DNA of 64,000 nt from Haliscomenobacter sp041740695 (lineage in GTDB: Bacteria > Bacteroidota > Bacteroidia > Chitinophagales > Saprospiraceae). The notes under the pieces were generated by a model. That model made no database searches. It was given only the letters and a program-made list of their open reading frames with translations, and was not told the DNA's origin. Where the stretch lies: the NCBI RefSeq assembly GCF_041740695.1, contig NZ_JBGSLK010000113.1:124001-188000 (forward strand). The letters run 5' to 3'. Below, in pieces: positions 35,813-44,142 of this stretch (within the stretch, counting starts at the first letter, position 1; the number at the start of each line of letters is the position of its first letter). The position numbers were made by a program, and so were the translations under genes.

Positions 35813-36097
35813 ATGGAGAAATCAAGCAAGGCCCAAATCAAATTGTTAGGGATAGGCTCGGCTAAAGACCGCGCTCTAAAGGCCAATCTGTTGGCTGCCT
35901 TGGAGGCCTTGGACTTGGAGGTAGTGTTATTGGAAATAAGTAACGTCAATGAAATCCTCAGTTATGGCATTTCAGGCATCCCTGCCCTTTTATTGGATGA
36001 TAAAATAATCTTCCAAAAAATTGTCCCTTCCGTAGAAGAGTTGTGTACCGTGTTGAGCGAATTGCTGCAATATCGGGAAACGCCAAAAGGGGTTTAA
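35813..36097 (+). CDS. Thioredoxin-like small protein lacking the CxxC motif
   Basis: About 94 residues from ATG 35813 (a start at 35783 would add ten). The fold resembles TM0996-type small thioredoxins: IKLLGIG..., then a helix, VVLLEISNVNEILSYGISGIPALLLDD with the cis-Pro loop (GIPA), and PSVEELCTVL. Where relatives have CPKC, this protein has SAKD, so it cannot do disulfide exchange. It may bind a partner or ligand. It is divergent from the FixL-like kinase and shares its control region with it. Confidence 0.7.
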   Translation: MEKSSKAQIKLLGIGSAKDRALKANLLAALEALDLEVVLLEISNVNEILSYGISGIPALLLDDKIIFQKIVPSVEELCTVLSELLQYRETPKGV

Positions 36098-36122
36098 ACA
36101 CTTCACCCAATCAACTCATTTC

Positions 36123-36136
36123 TTGATAAATATCAC
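36123..36136. promoter_or_regulatory. FNR-box-like site near the CBS gene
   Basis: TTGAT-AAAT-ATCAC, one mismatch from the classical FNR consensus TTGAT-N4-ATCAA. It lies 26 bases after the thioredoxin-like gene's stop and 140 bases before the CBS start, which is somewhat far for direct activation. Confidence 0.45.
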
Positions 36137-36275
36137 CATTAGAGCTTGACACTACTCAGTACAATGACTGAATAGGGTATGTACTTTTGATTTGTGACGA
36201 ATGAAGATCTGGAGGGACTCTTAAACAAATTTTTAAGTACAGTTCCTTATCTGTTTCACCCAATCCGCATGTATT

Positions 36276-36716
36276 ATGAATCCGAATCGACCCATCAGCG
36301 AAGTGATGACATCCAAATTGATTACCGTTGGGCCAGCGGCCAGCGCTCATCACATCAAAGCGATATTTGACCAAAACGAGTTTCACCACCTACCCGTAGT
36401 AGAGTCAAATGACAAACTACTTGGCATCATCAGTAAACAGGATTTTTATAAAGTGGCCTACGTACTGTCCTTACAAACAACAGGCCGAACCTGGTCAGAA
36501 AAAGAATATGAGGTACTTCGTGCTAAGGACCTGATGACTGAACATCCCCTTTCCCTGGAACCAGAAGATACCATTGGACTGGCGGCGGATATTTTTTTAG
36601 CCAATCAATTTCATGCCATACCCGTTATTGAAGCTGAGCGATTGATTGGTTTGGTCACGACCCACGACCTACTGTTGTATTCTTTTAATTCGCCCATTGT
36701 GGAAGAATGGCCGTAA
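36276..36716 (+). CDS. Tandem CBS-domain protein
   Basis: A 146-residue protein that is just a pair of CBS motifs: residues 8-60 (MTSKLITVGPAASAHHIKAI.. HHLPVVESNDKLLGIISKQD) and 85-140 (DLMTEHPLSLEPEDTIGLAA.. HAIPVIEAERLIGLVTTHDL). Such proteins bind AMP/ATP or similar ligands and pass the signal to a partner. It sits in the same neighbourhood as the FixL-like system with an FNR-box-like site upstream, so it may belong to an oxygen-limitation regulon. A strong terminator follows. Confidence 0.88.
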   Translation: MNPNRPISEVMTSKLITVGPAASAHHIKAIFDQNEFHHLPVVESNDKLLGIISKQDFYKVAYVLSLQTTGRTWSEKEYEVLRAKDLMTEHPLSLEPEDTIGLAADIFLANQFHAIPVIEAERLIGLVTTHDLLLYSFNSPIVEEWP

Positions 36717-36785
36717 AGACCATTTAGCTCAAATTCATCGTGTTTTCCTTTTGTGAAGGTACCACCATCCTAGGTTGAGATAAAG

Positions 36786-36823
36786 AAAAAGCCTCCTGCT
36801 CGAACTGAGCAGGAGGCTTTTTT
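36786..36823. terminator. Strong bidirectional rho-independent terminator
   Basis: Perfect 11-base G+C-rich stem GCCTCCTGCTC / GAGCAGGAGGC (36791-36801, 36807-36817), 5-base loop, A run before and T run after. It lies between the convergent CBS and T9SS-cargo genes and can serve both. Confidence 0.9.
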
Positions 36824-36855
36824 AATGGGCATTCATTATTGTAGCCCCACTATTA

Positions 36856-38835
36856 TTATCGTTTGACAATTTTTTGGACTGTCCCGATCTGGACTCCCTT
36901 AGCGTCGGTTATTCGTAAGAAATAGAAACCGGTCGGTTCGGAGCCAATCGAAAGTAGAATTTGTTGCACGAATTGACCTTTGTACAAGGATTGCCCTCGC
37001 GAGTTGGTCAAGTCATAAAAGAGTTTGACATAATTATCAGTCTGGATGATCAATAGGTCCGAGGTCGGGTTTGGATAAACCTTGAGTCCTTCAGGAGCAA
37101 CATCCAGTGGAATGTCTGGGGTAACTATTGTATCAATTGGAGGCGTCACGATGGTATCCTGCGGAGGCGTCACGATGGTATCCTGAGGAGGAGTTACAAT
37201 CGTGTCTTGTGGTGGAGTGACAATCGTATCCTGTGGAGGGGTGACGATGGTATCCGGTGGATTGGTTACTATGGTGTCTCCAGGGCCACCAATGACTACG
37301 GTTGTATCACCAGGATTCGTGATCGTATCCTGAGGAGGAGTCACCACTGTGTCTTGTGGCGGCGTAACTATCGTATCCTGTGGCGGCGTAACTACCGTAT
37401 CCGTAGGAGGTTTCGGAGGATCAAGTTTTTTTGGATCAAATGTTGGTACAAAGATCGTCTTGGAGACAATGGTGGTTACACTATCACAACTAGGATCGAT
37501 GAAAGACCGGGTGCGCAAAGTCAGGGTCAGATCATAAAATCCAGTTTTAGGAAAAACATAACGCAGGGTGTCCTTAGAGTTCACCACTGTATCTTTCAAA
37601 CCTTTGAAACTCCAGAAGAACGTAGAGTTTTTGACCATGGTATCGGTCAGGTTCCCACGGATGGAGAAGGTATAAAATGGTGCACCCAAAATCAGGGTAT
37701 CCTCCACGATTGACAAATCAGCTGGTGGGATCAAGAAATTAAAGGCTGTACTTTGGAATTGAACCGACATGTCGTCCAACCAAAGTTTCTCGTCTCCTTC
37801 GCCAGAAAACTCAACGATGTAAGTGATTTTATTGTAAAACGCTACACTGTTTGGTGCCTTGGCTTCAATGTTTTGGTAGGTCATGTTCAGCCCCGTGAAT
37901 TCAGCCAATTGGACTCTTTGGGAAAACAGGCCTTCCAATTCAGCCCATACTTTGACAGTATCCAATGGGCTGACAAATTCATTGGGCGACATGAGTTTCA
38001 AGTTCAAGGCCAAATCGCCAAAGAACATGAAGCAAGTGGAATAATTCAATGGCTCCATCACTAAACGAGCTTTTCCATTGACCCGTTCGAGTTCGATAAA
38101 AGACTTACCTGAATAAGGGAAATAACCTTTGGCGGTTGCTGGATTGTCTACCACTTTTGCACCAGTCGATGCAGCAGTGTTTAAAGCCCAGTTTTTACCT
38201 TGCCCCATTTCTGGCAAGTTATAGGCCAGAAGCCCTCTGATAGACTCATTGGTGGGTGCCGTAGTTTTTAATACTGCTTTTGACAAAGAAGCATCCTCCA
38301 AGGTTTCATCCCGGTGAAACAACAATTTGTCAATGGTCATGTTGTGGGTTGCTTCGGGCAACAAAACCACAGTGTAAACCGTATTGGCATTGAAGAAAAA
38401 CGTGCGGCGAGAATTTTGCCAAACGTAGTTCGCATCAGGGCCGCCTGTCGCAGTTACCCGGCGACGGGTGTTGTTGGCAGCAGCCTCGTTGATTCGAGGC
38501 AGTACAAAACTTGCCGTTGGTGCGGAAAGTTTGCGGCTGAAGTACAAGGTATAATTACCTGTGTTGGTTACCTGAATGTGGTAAATGAGCTTTGATGCAT
38601 TGTAGTCAAGATTGGGAAAATTGCGGTCAGCAGTAGTGGTGACACCTTTGGTATTCCCATCTTGTTTTATCTCCCAATTAGCCGTTTGACCTTGTCCGCT
38701 TGCTTGATTATCAGCAAACGCTTCTGCTTCGAAAAGCAAATAGGCAGACTCAGTCTGGTTAATGATGCGCGCAGTTTGAGCGGACGCGAAGAGATAACAA
38801 CCTGTTAGTAGCACGGATATAAATAGCCGAATCAT
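36856..38835 (-). CDS. Large secreted protein with PKD-like domain, proline-rich repeats and T9SS sorting domain
   Basis: A 659-residue protein; ATG 38835 gives the signal peptide MIRLFISVLLTGCYLFASAQ (the longer frame upstream is not a plausible N-terminus). Residues about 25-180 resemble a carbohydrate-binding (CBM6-like) sandwich (YLLFEAEAFADNQ); about 390-500 form a PKD-like Ig domain (GFYDLTLTLRTRS). Residues about 515-575 are repeated units of the form DTIVTPPQ. The last 75 residues (GLKVYPNPTSDLLI.. VQKIVKR) are a type A type-IX-secretion sorting domain, so it should be exported across the outer membrane and attached or released. Binding function is inferred. Confidence 0.85.
   Translation of the reverse strand: MIRLFISVLLTGCYLFASAQTARIINQTESAYLLFEAEAFADNQASGQGQTANWEIKQDGNTKGVTTTADRNFPNLDYNASKLIYHIQVTNTGNYTLYFSRKLSAPTASFVLPRINEAAANNTRRRVTATGGPDANYVWQNSRRTFFFNANTVYTVVLLPEATHNMTIDKLLFHRDETLEDASLSKAVLKTTAPTNESIRGLLAYNLPEMGQGKNWALNTAASTGAKVVDNPATAKGYFPYSGKSFIELERVNGKARLVMEPLNYSTCFMFFGDLALNLKLMSPNEFVSPLDTVKVWAELEGLFSQRVQLAEFTGLNMTYQNIEAKAPNSVAFYNKITYIVEFSGEGDEKLWLDDMSVQFQSTAFNFLIPPADLSIVEDTLILGAPFYTFSIRGNLTDTMVKNSTFFWSFKGLKDTVVNSKDTLRYVFPKTGFYDLTLTLRTRSFIDPSCDSVTTIVSKTIFVPTFDPKKLDPPKPPTDTVVTPPQDTIVTPPQDTVVTPPQDTITNPGDTTVVIGGPGDTIVTNPPDTIVTPPQDTIVTPPQDTIVTPPQDTIVTPPQDTIVTPPIDTIVTPDIPLDVAPEGLKVYPNPTSDLLIIQTDNYVKLFYDLTNSRGQSLYKGQFVQQILLSIGSEPTGFYFLRITDAKGVQIGTVQKIVKR
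37125..37410 (-). repeat. 24-base coding tandem repeat (DTIVTPPQ units)
   Basis: About ten units of eight codons in the T9SS cargo gene, interrupted once by a GGPGDT-containing segment. Units differ mainly at synonymous positions. They encode a proline/threonine-rich, probably extended linker ahead of the sorting domain. Confidence 0.8.
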
Positions 38836-39053
38836 GGGTATTATGATTGTGAAAAAATGACGAAATAGAAACCAGATCAAATAGGAGACCTTTACAAAGG
38901 TCTGACTGGCTTTTTCATGAGCATGAATCCTGTGCAAGACTATAAAACAAGAGCTAGGAGAGTAATTAGCTCTGCAAATATAAAAAATCTTTCTTGTTCC
39001 CCGTAGCATTTTTAATGATAATAATATAAAATACCGGGTGCAGGGTAGGTGGA

Positions 39054-39122
39054 AATGAAAAGTGAAAAACGAAAAATGAAAAGTGGATTTTGTTTTTCAT
39101 TTTTCACTTTTCACTTTTCATT
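39054..39122. repeat. GTGAAAA-word hairpin
   Basis: Arms 39054-39085 (ATGAAAAGTGAAAAACGAAA..) and 39093-39122 are largely complementary. Same words as 33127-33298. It ends just before the SDR stop codon. Confidence 0.75.
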
Positions 39123-39124
39123 CC

Positions 39125-39913
39125 TTAAATGATTCGCGTCCTTCCCCCGTCCACCAAGATACTGGTACCTGTTACATAGGCAGCGGCAGGTGTACACAAA
39201 AAAGCGGCAACTGAGGCGATTTCTTCCGGGGTGCCAAAACGTTTGGCGGGGATGGTTTCTCGGGCCTGATCCATCTCTTCTTCGAGTGTTATGCCTTTGC
39301 GTTGAGCTGCCCCGGCGAGGACTTCTTCCAGGCGTTCCGTTTCCGTAAAACCGGGTAAAACGTTGTTTACGGTGATACCAGTGGCGGCAATTTCGTTGGC
39401 GAGGGTCTTTGCCCAGGAGGCTACCGCCCCGCGAGTAGTATTGGAAACCCCCAGATTGTCGAGAGGTACCCGCACCGAAGTAGAAACGATGTTCACGATG
39501 CGGCCAAAACCTGCGACTTTCATTTGGGGAATCACCAACTGAGCCAGGAGGTGATTACACAAGATGTGATTTTGAAATGCTTCGAGGAACTGTTCTGGTT
39601 TGGCGTCCAGAATGGCGCCACCACTGGGCCCTCCGGTATTATTGACAAGGATGTGGATGGGTTTTAAAGTGACCAAACCGAGGACCCGCTGGTGCAACGC
39701 TTCCCGTTTGGTAAAATCCACGACCAAAAAATCGTGCTGTTGGTGGGGATGATTTTGCTCTAATTCTTGTACAACTTCTGCCAATAACTCCGCAGAGCGC
39801 GCCATAAGTGTTACATTTGCCCCTAGTTTGGCTAGCTCAATGGCGATGGCCTTACCAATTCCTTTGCTGCTACCACTGACGAGCGCGTTTTTGCCCTGAA
39901 GATTCAAATCCAT
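39125..39913 (-). CDS. Divergent short-chain dehydrogenase/reductase
   Basis: A 262-residue Rossmann-fold protein starting at ATG 39913 (MDLNLQGKNALVSGSSKGIG). The cofactor motif GSSKGIG and the NNTGGPSGG motif (NNAG position) are normal, and Ser in NIVSTSVRVP fits the catalytic Ser. Where classical SDRs have YxxxK the sequence reads NLGVSNTTRGAVASW, so the Tyr and Lys are missing. This SNTxR-type subgroup recurs in SDRs annotated as 3-oxoacyl-ACP reductases, but the chemistry must differ or be lost. Substrate unknown. The C-terminus (TGTSILVDGGRTRII) is standard. Confidence 0.85.
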   Translation of the reverse strand: MDLNLQGKNALVSGSSKGIGKAIAIELAKLGANVTLMARSAELLAEVVQELEQNHPHQQHDFLVVDFTKREALHQRVLGLVTLKPIHILVNNTGGPSGGAILDAKPEQFLEAFQNHILCNHLLAQLVIPQMKVAGFGRIVNIVSTSVRVPLDNLGVSNTTRGAVASWAKTLANEIAATGITVNNVLPGFTETERLEEVLAGAAQRKGITLEEEMDQARETIPAKRFGTPEEIASVAAFLCTPAAAYVTGTSILVDGGRTRII

Positions 39914-39959
39914 TGCTTGATTGTTTTGTGGCAGCAAAAATGCGGAATTTAGATGAGAA

Positions 39960-40040
39960 AGTTGAGGAAGGTTCAGAAGGTTTAGGCTGCCGCAGCGACA
40001 AAACTCAACTTCCCTCAACCTTCCTAAACCTTCCTAAACT
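39960..40040. repeat. GTTGAGGAAGGTT-word hairpin between divergent genes
   Basis: Left arm (about 39960-39986) GTTGAGGAAGGTTCAGAAGG.. and right arm (about 40003-40040) ..CCTCAACCTTCCTAAACC are complementary words repeated with variation. The right arm ends 1 base before the LpxH start codon ATG (40042), so it covers the leader. Confidence 0.75.
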
Positions 40041-40041
40041 T

Positions 40042-40809
40042 ATGCTGAAAACTTATTTCGCCTCCGATTTCCACCTCGGCGTCCCGGGAAAATACAGCAG
40101 CTCGGAAAGAGAGCGGCAATTGCTGCGCTGGTTGGATCAAATCAGTGTGGATGCTCAGGAGATTTTTTTGGTTGGAGATTTATTCGACTTTTGGTTTGAG
40201 TACAAAAGGGTTATTCCCAAGGGGTATACCCGATTTTTGGGCAAACTAGCTGAGCTGCGCGATGCTGGCATTCCCATTCAGTTTTTTACGGGGAATCACG
40301 ACATGTGGATGTTTCGTTATTTCGAAGATGAGTTTGGCATTCCGATTCATCGGCAGCCCCTCTTGCGTGAAATCAACGGAAAAACCTTTTTGATTGGCCA
40401 CGGCGATGGCTTGGGTCCTGGGGATTATGGCTACAAAATGCTCAAGCACATTTTTGCTAATCCTTTTTTTCAATGGTGTTTTGCCCGTGTACACCCCAAT
40501 TTCGGCATGGGTGTGGCACAGTTTTGGTCGGGTCGAAGCCGGGATGTACATCCACCACAAACGCAGTTTTTGGGACCCGAAAATGAATGGCTTCTCGTGT
40601 ACATCAATGCTCAGTTGGAACACAAACCTGCTGATTTCTACATCTTTGGTCACCGGCATTTGCCCATCGATCATGTGCTAAAAAACGGAACGAGTCGTTA
40701 TATCAATTTAGGTGAATGGTTGCATTACAATTCTTATGCGGTATTTGATGGCGAAAATTTGGAAATACAGTTTTTTGAAAACCCCCAGGGTCTGGTGTTT
40801 GGCCGCTAG
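40042..40809 (+). CDS. lpxH: UDP-2,3-diacylglucosamine diphosphatase
   Basis: A 255-residue calcineurin-like phosphoesterase of the LpxH type. All metal-site motifs are visible: SDFHLG, GDLFDFWFEY, GNHDMW, GHGDGLG and FGHRHLP. It hydrolyses UDP-2,3-diacylglucosamine to lipid X in lipid A synthesis, at the cytoplasmic face of the inner membrane. ATG 40042 (MLKTYFASDFHLG) is the start, as sequence further upstream belongs to a repeat hairpin. The next gene overlaps its 3' end. Confidence 0.92.
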   Translation: MLKTYFASDFHLGVPGKYSSSERERQLLRWLDQISVDAQEIFLVGDLFDFWFEYKRVIPKGYTRFLGKLAELRDAGIPIQFFTGNHDMWMFRYFEDEFGIPIHRQPLLREINGKTFLIGHGDGLGPGDYGYKMLKHIFANPFFQWCFARVHPNFGMGVAQFWSGRSRDVHPPQTQFLGPENEWLLVYINAQLEHKPADFYIFGHRHLPIDHVLKNGTSRYINLGEWLHYNSYAVFDGENLEIQFFENPQGLVFGR

Positions 40810-41599
40810 TACTACTGCATTTTGCGTACGCTTCATTCTTTTCGGCCAACTGGCCAATGCACAAAATGTAGACAGCATCCCGCTGATCGACAGTTTTGAA
40901 GCCCAGGTACAGTTGCTCAGTAGTGACAAACTCAAACAAATTTACTTTGTCTCTCCACGGCAGGTGTTGTACAAATGTAATGAACAAGGCAAGGTGCTCT
41001 TTGAGTTCAGCAACCGTTATCTAGGCAACCTGAGCAAAATAGATGCCACGGACCCCTTCGATATCCTGCTTTATTACCCCGATTATCAAACCCTCCTGTT
41101 TTTGGACCGCACCCTCAATGTGACAGCGGATGTACGCCTGAAGGCCGAGCAATTTCCGCTGCCGACTTTGGTTGCGCTGAGTCGGGATCGACAAGTCTGG
41201 ATTTACGATGCAGGCCTGAATACGCTTAATCGGATGGATCGGCAAGGCAACATCAAAAGCTCCAGTCAGGATCTGAGCTTGCTTCTGGGACGCCGCTTTA
41301 GCCCCAATCAACTGGTTTGTAACGAAAGAGGAGTGTACCTGGTTGATCCTGAACAGGGCATTTTGAGTTTTGATCTTTTTGCCCAGTTTCAAGCGTTTTT
41401 GCCAACTGTGGGTATTGAACAATTACAAGCCTTTGATCAATACCTTTTGTTCCGCCAGCAGGGGGCCTATTATGTGGGTGAAACGATTGGTACTGCTCAA
41501 GCATTACAAGGATTACCGAGTGACCTGCTGCTTTTTACCGGACTGCCCAATTGGATTGTTGCCTGGGATGGGACAAAAATTTTACGCTTTCAGAAATGA
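40748..41599 (+). CDS. Secreted protein of unknown function, beta-propeller-like
   Basis: A protein of up to 283 residues with a signal-like stretch (AFCVRFILFGQLANAQ). The start is uncertain: ATG 40748 overlaps lpxH by 62 bases; TTG 40799 would overlap by only 11 and give a compact signal. The mature part has repeating blade-like beta segments (RQVLYKCNEQGKVLFEF, RQVWIYDAGLNTLNRMD, GVYLVDPEQGILSF), so a small propeller is plausible. I do not recognise the family. Overlap with lpxH implies cotranscription. Confidence 0.7.
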   Translation: MAKIWKYSFLKTPRVWCLAASTTAFCVRFILFGQLANAQNVDSIPLIDSFEAQVQLLSSDKLKQIYFVSPRQVLYKCNEQGKVLFEFSNRYLGNLSKIDATDPFDILLYYPDYQTLLFLDRTLNVTADVRLKAEQFPLPTLVALSRDRQVWIYDAGLNTLNRMDRQGNIKSSSQDLSLLLGRRFSPNQLVCNERGVYLVDPEQGILSFDLFAQFQAFLPTVGIEQLQAFDQYLLFRQQGAYYVGETIGTAQALQGLPSDLLLFTGLPNWIVAWDGTKILRFQK

Positions 41600-41687
41600 T
41601 AATAGGTGAGATAAAAAAAATAGAACCATAATCCGCGACCTCTTCCTTTTCGTAGATGTCTGTATTACACCTAAAACACCTAAAATC

Positions 41688-42641
41688 ATGAAGAAGGTTT
41701 TTCGAGTACTCGGATTTCTAGTCCTTGCCATCGTATTATTGGTAGCTGCCGGAGCGGCGTTTATTCAGTTCAGAGGAATACCTACCTACGAGCCTAAAGA
41801 TGTCAAAATAACGGTAAAACCTGACTCCACTCGCCTGGCACGAGGGGGACATCTTGTGACGCTCATTTGTGCTGAATGCCATCGTGGCGAAGGCAATAAA
41901 TTAACCGGGAAACACATGGTGGATGTTCCAACTATGTTTGGTTACGTGCATTCAGGCAACATCACCCGTGACAAAAACCACGGATCAGGCCGGTATACAG
42001 ATGGAGAGTTGATCCATTTTTTGCGCACGGGCATTAAGCGAGATGGTTCTTATTCCTTCGTTATGGGCGGTTTTCCCCGTTTGTCAGACGAAGATCTTTA
42101 CAGTATCGTGGCTTTTCTGCGTTCAGATTCGCCACAGTTGGATCCTGTTGCCAAATCCAATCCACCGTGTCGCCCTACTTTTTTCACCAAGTTTTTGGCC
42201 AATACCGTATTCAAACCCTTCCCCTATCCAGAGAAACCCATCGTGGCACCACCGGTTACCGACAAAGTAGCCTATGGTCGTTATCTGGTACATGGAGGGG
42301 TGGATTGTTACAACTGTCACTCGGCCGATTTTGCGACGAACAACGCTTTCGAGCCTGAAAAATCCAAAGGTTATCTGGCGGGTGGCACTATCTTGATTGA
42401 CCCTACCGATCTACGGGAAATAACTTCGGCCAACCTCACTCCACATCCCGAACATGGCATTGGCAAATGGACGGAGTCAGAATTTGCAGAGGCAGTACGT
42501 TTTGGCAAACGCCGGGGCGGGGGCTCACTGAGTGCGGCCATGCCGAAGTTTACGGTCATGACCGATGAGGAGATCAGCGCCATTTATGCCTTTCTGCGTA
42601 CGGTGCCAGCTACGGATCATGCGGTGGCGAGGGTCAGGTAA
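41688..42641 (+). CDS. Dihaem c-type cytochrome, membrane anchored
   Basis: A 317-residue protein with an uncleaved N-terminal helix (VLGFLVLAIVLLVAAGAAFIQF) and two class I cytochrome c domains, each with CxxCH: CAECH (residues about 62-66) and CYNCH (about 205-209). Downstream Met residues (for example VMGGFP and MPKF) can act as sixth ligands. It would carry electrons in the periplasm, perhaps from a dehydrogenase, but no oxidoreductase gene adjoins it. Confidence 0.9.
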   Translation: MKKVFRVLGFLVLAIVLLVAAGAAFIQFRGIPTYEPKDVKITVKPDSTRLARGGHLVTLICAECHRGEGNKLTGKHMVDVPTMFGYVHSGNITRDKNHGSGRYTDGELIHFLRTGIKRDGSYSFVMGGFPRLSDEDLYSIVAFLRSDSPQLDPVAKSNPPCRPTFFTKFLANTVFKPFPYPEKPIVAPPVTDKVAYGRYLVHGGVDCYNCHSADFATNNAFEPEKSKGYLAGGTILIDPTDLREITSANLTPHPEHGIGKWTESEFAEAVRFGKRRGGGSLSAAMPKFTVMTDEEISAIYAFLRTVPATDHAVARVR

Positions 42642-42642
42642 A

Positions 42643-42674
42643 GGGTTCCGGGGTTCCAAGGTTCGGGGTTCCGG
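42643..42674. repeat. GGTTCC word repeat
   Basis: Repeated GGGTTCC/GGTTC words directly after the cytochrome stop codon, similar to 10109-10145. Confidence 0.6.
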
Positions 42675-42680
42675 AATTTA

Positions 42681-42766
42681 TCGAGTGAAACTAAGATTTA
42701 TCAGCTCAATGCAACTTTATATCGATCTTTGGTTGTTAAAGAGATCAAATCTTTAGTTTCATTCGA
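42681..42766. repeat. Inverted repeat TCGAGTGAAACTAAGATTT
   Basis: Arms 42681-42699 and 42747-42766 are complementary apart from one substitution and one inserted base, with a 47-base loop, between the cytochrome and MATE genes. It could be a terminator-leader or another dispersed palindrome. Confidence 0.65.
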
Positions 42767-42795
42767 CAAACCCTGGCCTCCGCTAACCTGTGTAT

Positions 42796-44133
42796 ATGAA
42801 CCTACAGCCTTTCCGTACCGAACTCCGCATTCTCTTCCATCTAGGTTTGCCGATTGCCCTGGCCGAATTGAGTAGCATGCTGCTTGCTACTTTGGGCACG
42901 TTTATGGTTGGACAAGTGAATGTGACCGATGTCGCAGCAGTGGGAGCGACCAATCCCATCTTTTGGCTGGTGGCACTGATTGGTATTGGAGGACTGTCGA
43001 TGACCTCGCCCCTGGTGGCCGCAGCAGACGAAAGAAATGATCCTGCCGAAGTCAAACGAATTTTATACGCGAGTGGAATTACCTCATTGTTGTTTGCACT
43101 GTTGGAGGGGATTGTGTTGATTGCAATTGCACTTAATTTTCAATTATTGGGACATGAGCAGGATGTGGCCAGGTTGGCCCAGCCCTATCTCTGGATATTG
43201 ATTGCCCAGTTGCCCATGATGTCTTTGTATTTCAACCTCATCTACTTTATCGATGGCCTCTCAATGACTAAAGTTGGTTTGGTTTTTTCGCTAGCCGGAG
43301 CCCTTTTGGGTGGTACACTGAACTGGATTTTTGTTTTTGGCATTGGAGGCATTCCCCAAATGGGCGTAGTCGGCCTGGGCTGTTCATTCTTCATCACTAT
43401 TGTCGCTCAATTGCTCGGCATAATCATCTATTTGCGGCGCAGTGCTCGGTTCAAAACGATGATCAATACGGTAATTCATAATGATGAAATCTGGCGCAAA
43501 ACCAAAGAATTCATCGGATTGGCCTTGCCCGTTAGTGGTCAGGCTTTGATTGAGTATTCAGCTTATTCCTTGGGGGCCATTTGGGTAGGGAACCTGGGAA
43601 AGTACCCACTCGCGGGTCATCAAGTAGCCATGACTTTGGCGAGTACAACATTTGTGGTCTTGATGGCCATTGGGACTGCTGGGTCGATTCGAATTGGTCA
43701 GGCTTTTGGACAAAAAAATCATGGCCAAATTCGCTTGTCGGGTTTTTCAGCGATGTTTTTAGCAGTGGGTTTGGTGCTGATTCCAGCCTTGTGTTTTATG
43801 TTGGGGTCGGATAGCATCGCCAGAGCTTTCATTGATGACCCCAAAGTTTGGGACACTGCATCCGCTTTGATTGTCATTGCGGGTTTGTTTCAGGTATCGG
43901 ATGCCATGCAATCCGTAGGAATCTCGCTCTTGCGAGGCATGGAAGACACGCGGATGCCCTCAATTATCTCCTTTGTGGCGTATTGGATGCTGGGTATGCC
44001 GGTGGCGTATTGGCTGACCTTCCAATTGGGATGGGGGGTAAAGGGCGTATGGGTCGGGTTTTTAATCGCCTTGAGTACACAGGCGCTGTGGTTCACGTGG
44101 CGGTTTTATTGGCTCAGTGGGCGGCAGGTTTAA
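42796..44133 (+). CDS. MATE family multidrug/Na+ efflux transporter
   Basis: A 445-residue membrane protein with 12 helices in two MatE halves (about 10-170 and 240-400). Typical motifs are LGLPIALAELSSMLLATLGT in helix 1 and PVSGQALIEYSAYSLGAI in helix 7. It is closest in style to NorM-type pumps that expel cationic compounds by Na+ or H+ exchange. I use ATG 42796; a GTG two codons earlier is possible. The 3' end converges on rsgA with a 9-base gap. Confidence 0.92.
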   Translation: MNLQPFRTELRILFHLGLPIALAELSSMLLATLGTFMVGQVNVTDVAAVGATNPIFWLVALIGIGGLSMTSPLVAAADERNDPAEVKRILYASGITSLLFALLEGIVLIAIALNFQLLGHEQDVARLAQPYLWILIAQLPMMSLYFNLIYFIDGLSMTKVGLVFSLAGALLGGTLNWIFVFGIGGIPQMGVVGLGCSFFITIVAQLLGIIIYLRRSARFKTMINTVIHNDEIWRKTKEFIGLALPVSGQALIEYSAYSLGAIWVGNLGKYPLAGHQVAMTLASTTFVVLMAIGTAGSIRIGQAFGQKNHGQIRLSGFSAMFLAVGLVLIPALCFMLGSDSIARAFIDDPKVWDTASALIVIAGLFQVSDAMQSVGISLLRGMEDTRMPSIISFVAYWMLGMPVAYWLTFQLGWGVKGVWVGFLIALSTQALWFTWRFYWLSGRQV

Positions 44134-44142
44134 TTTTTTATT

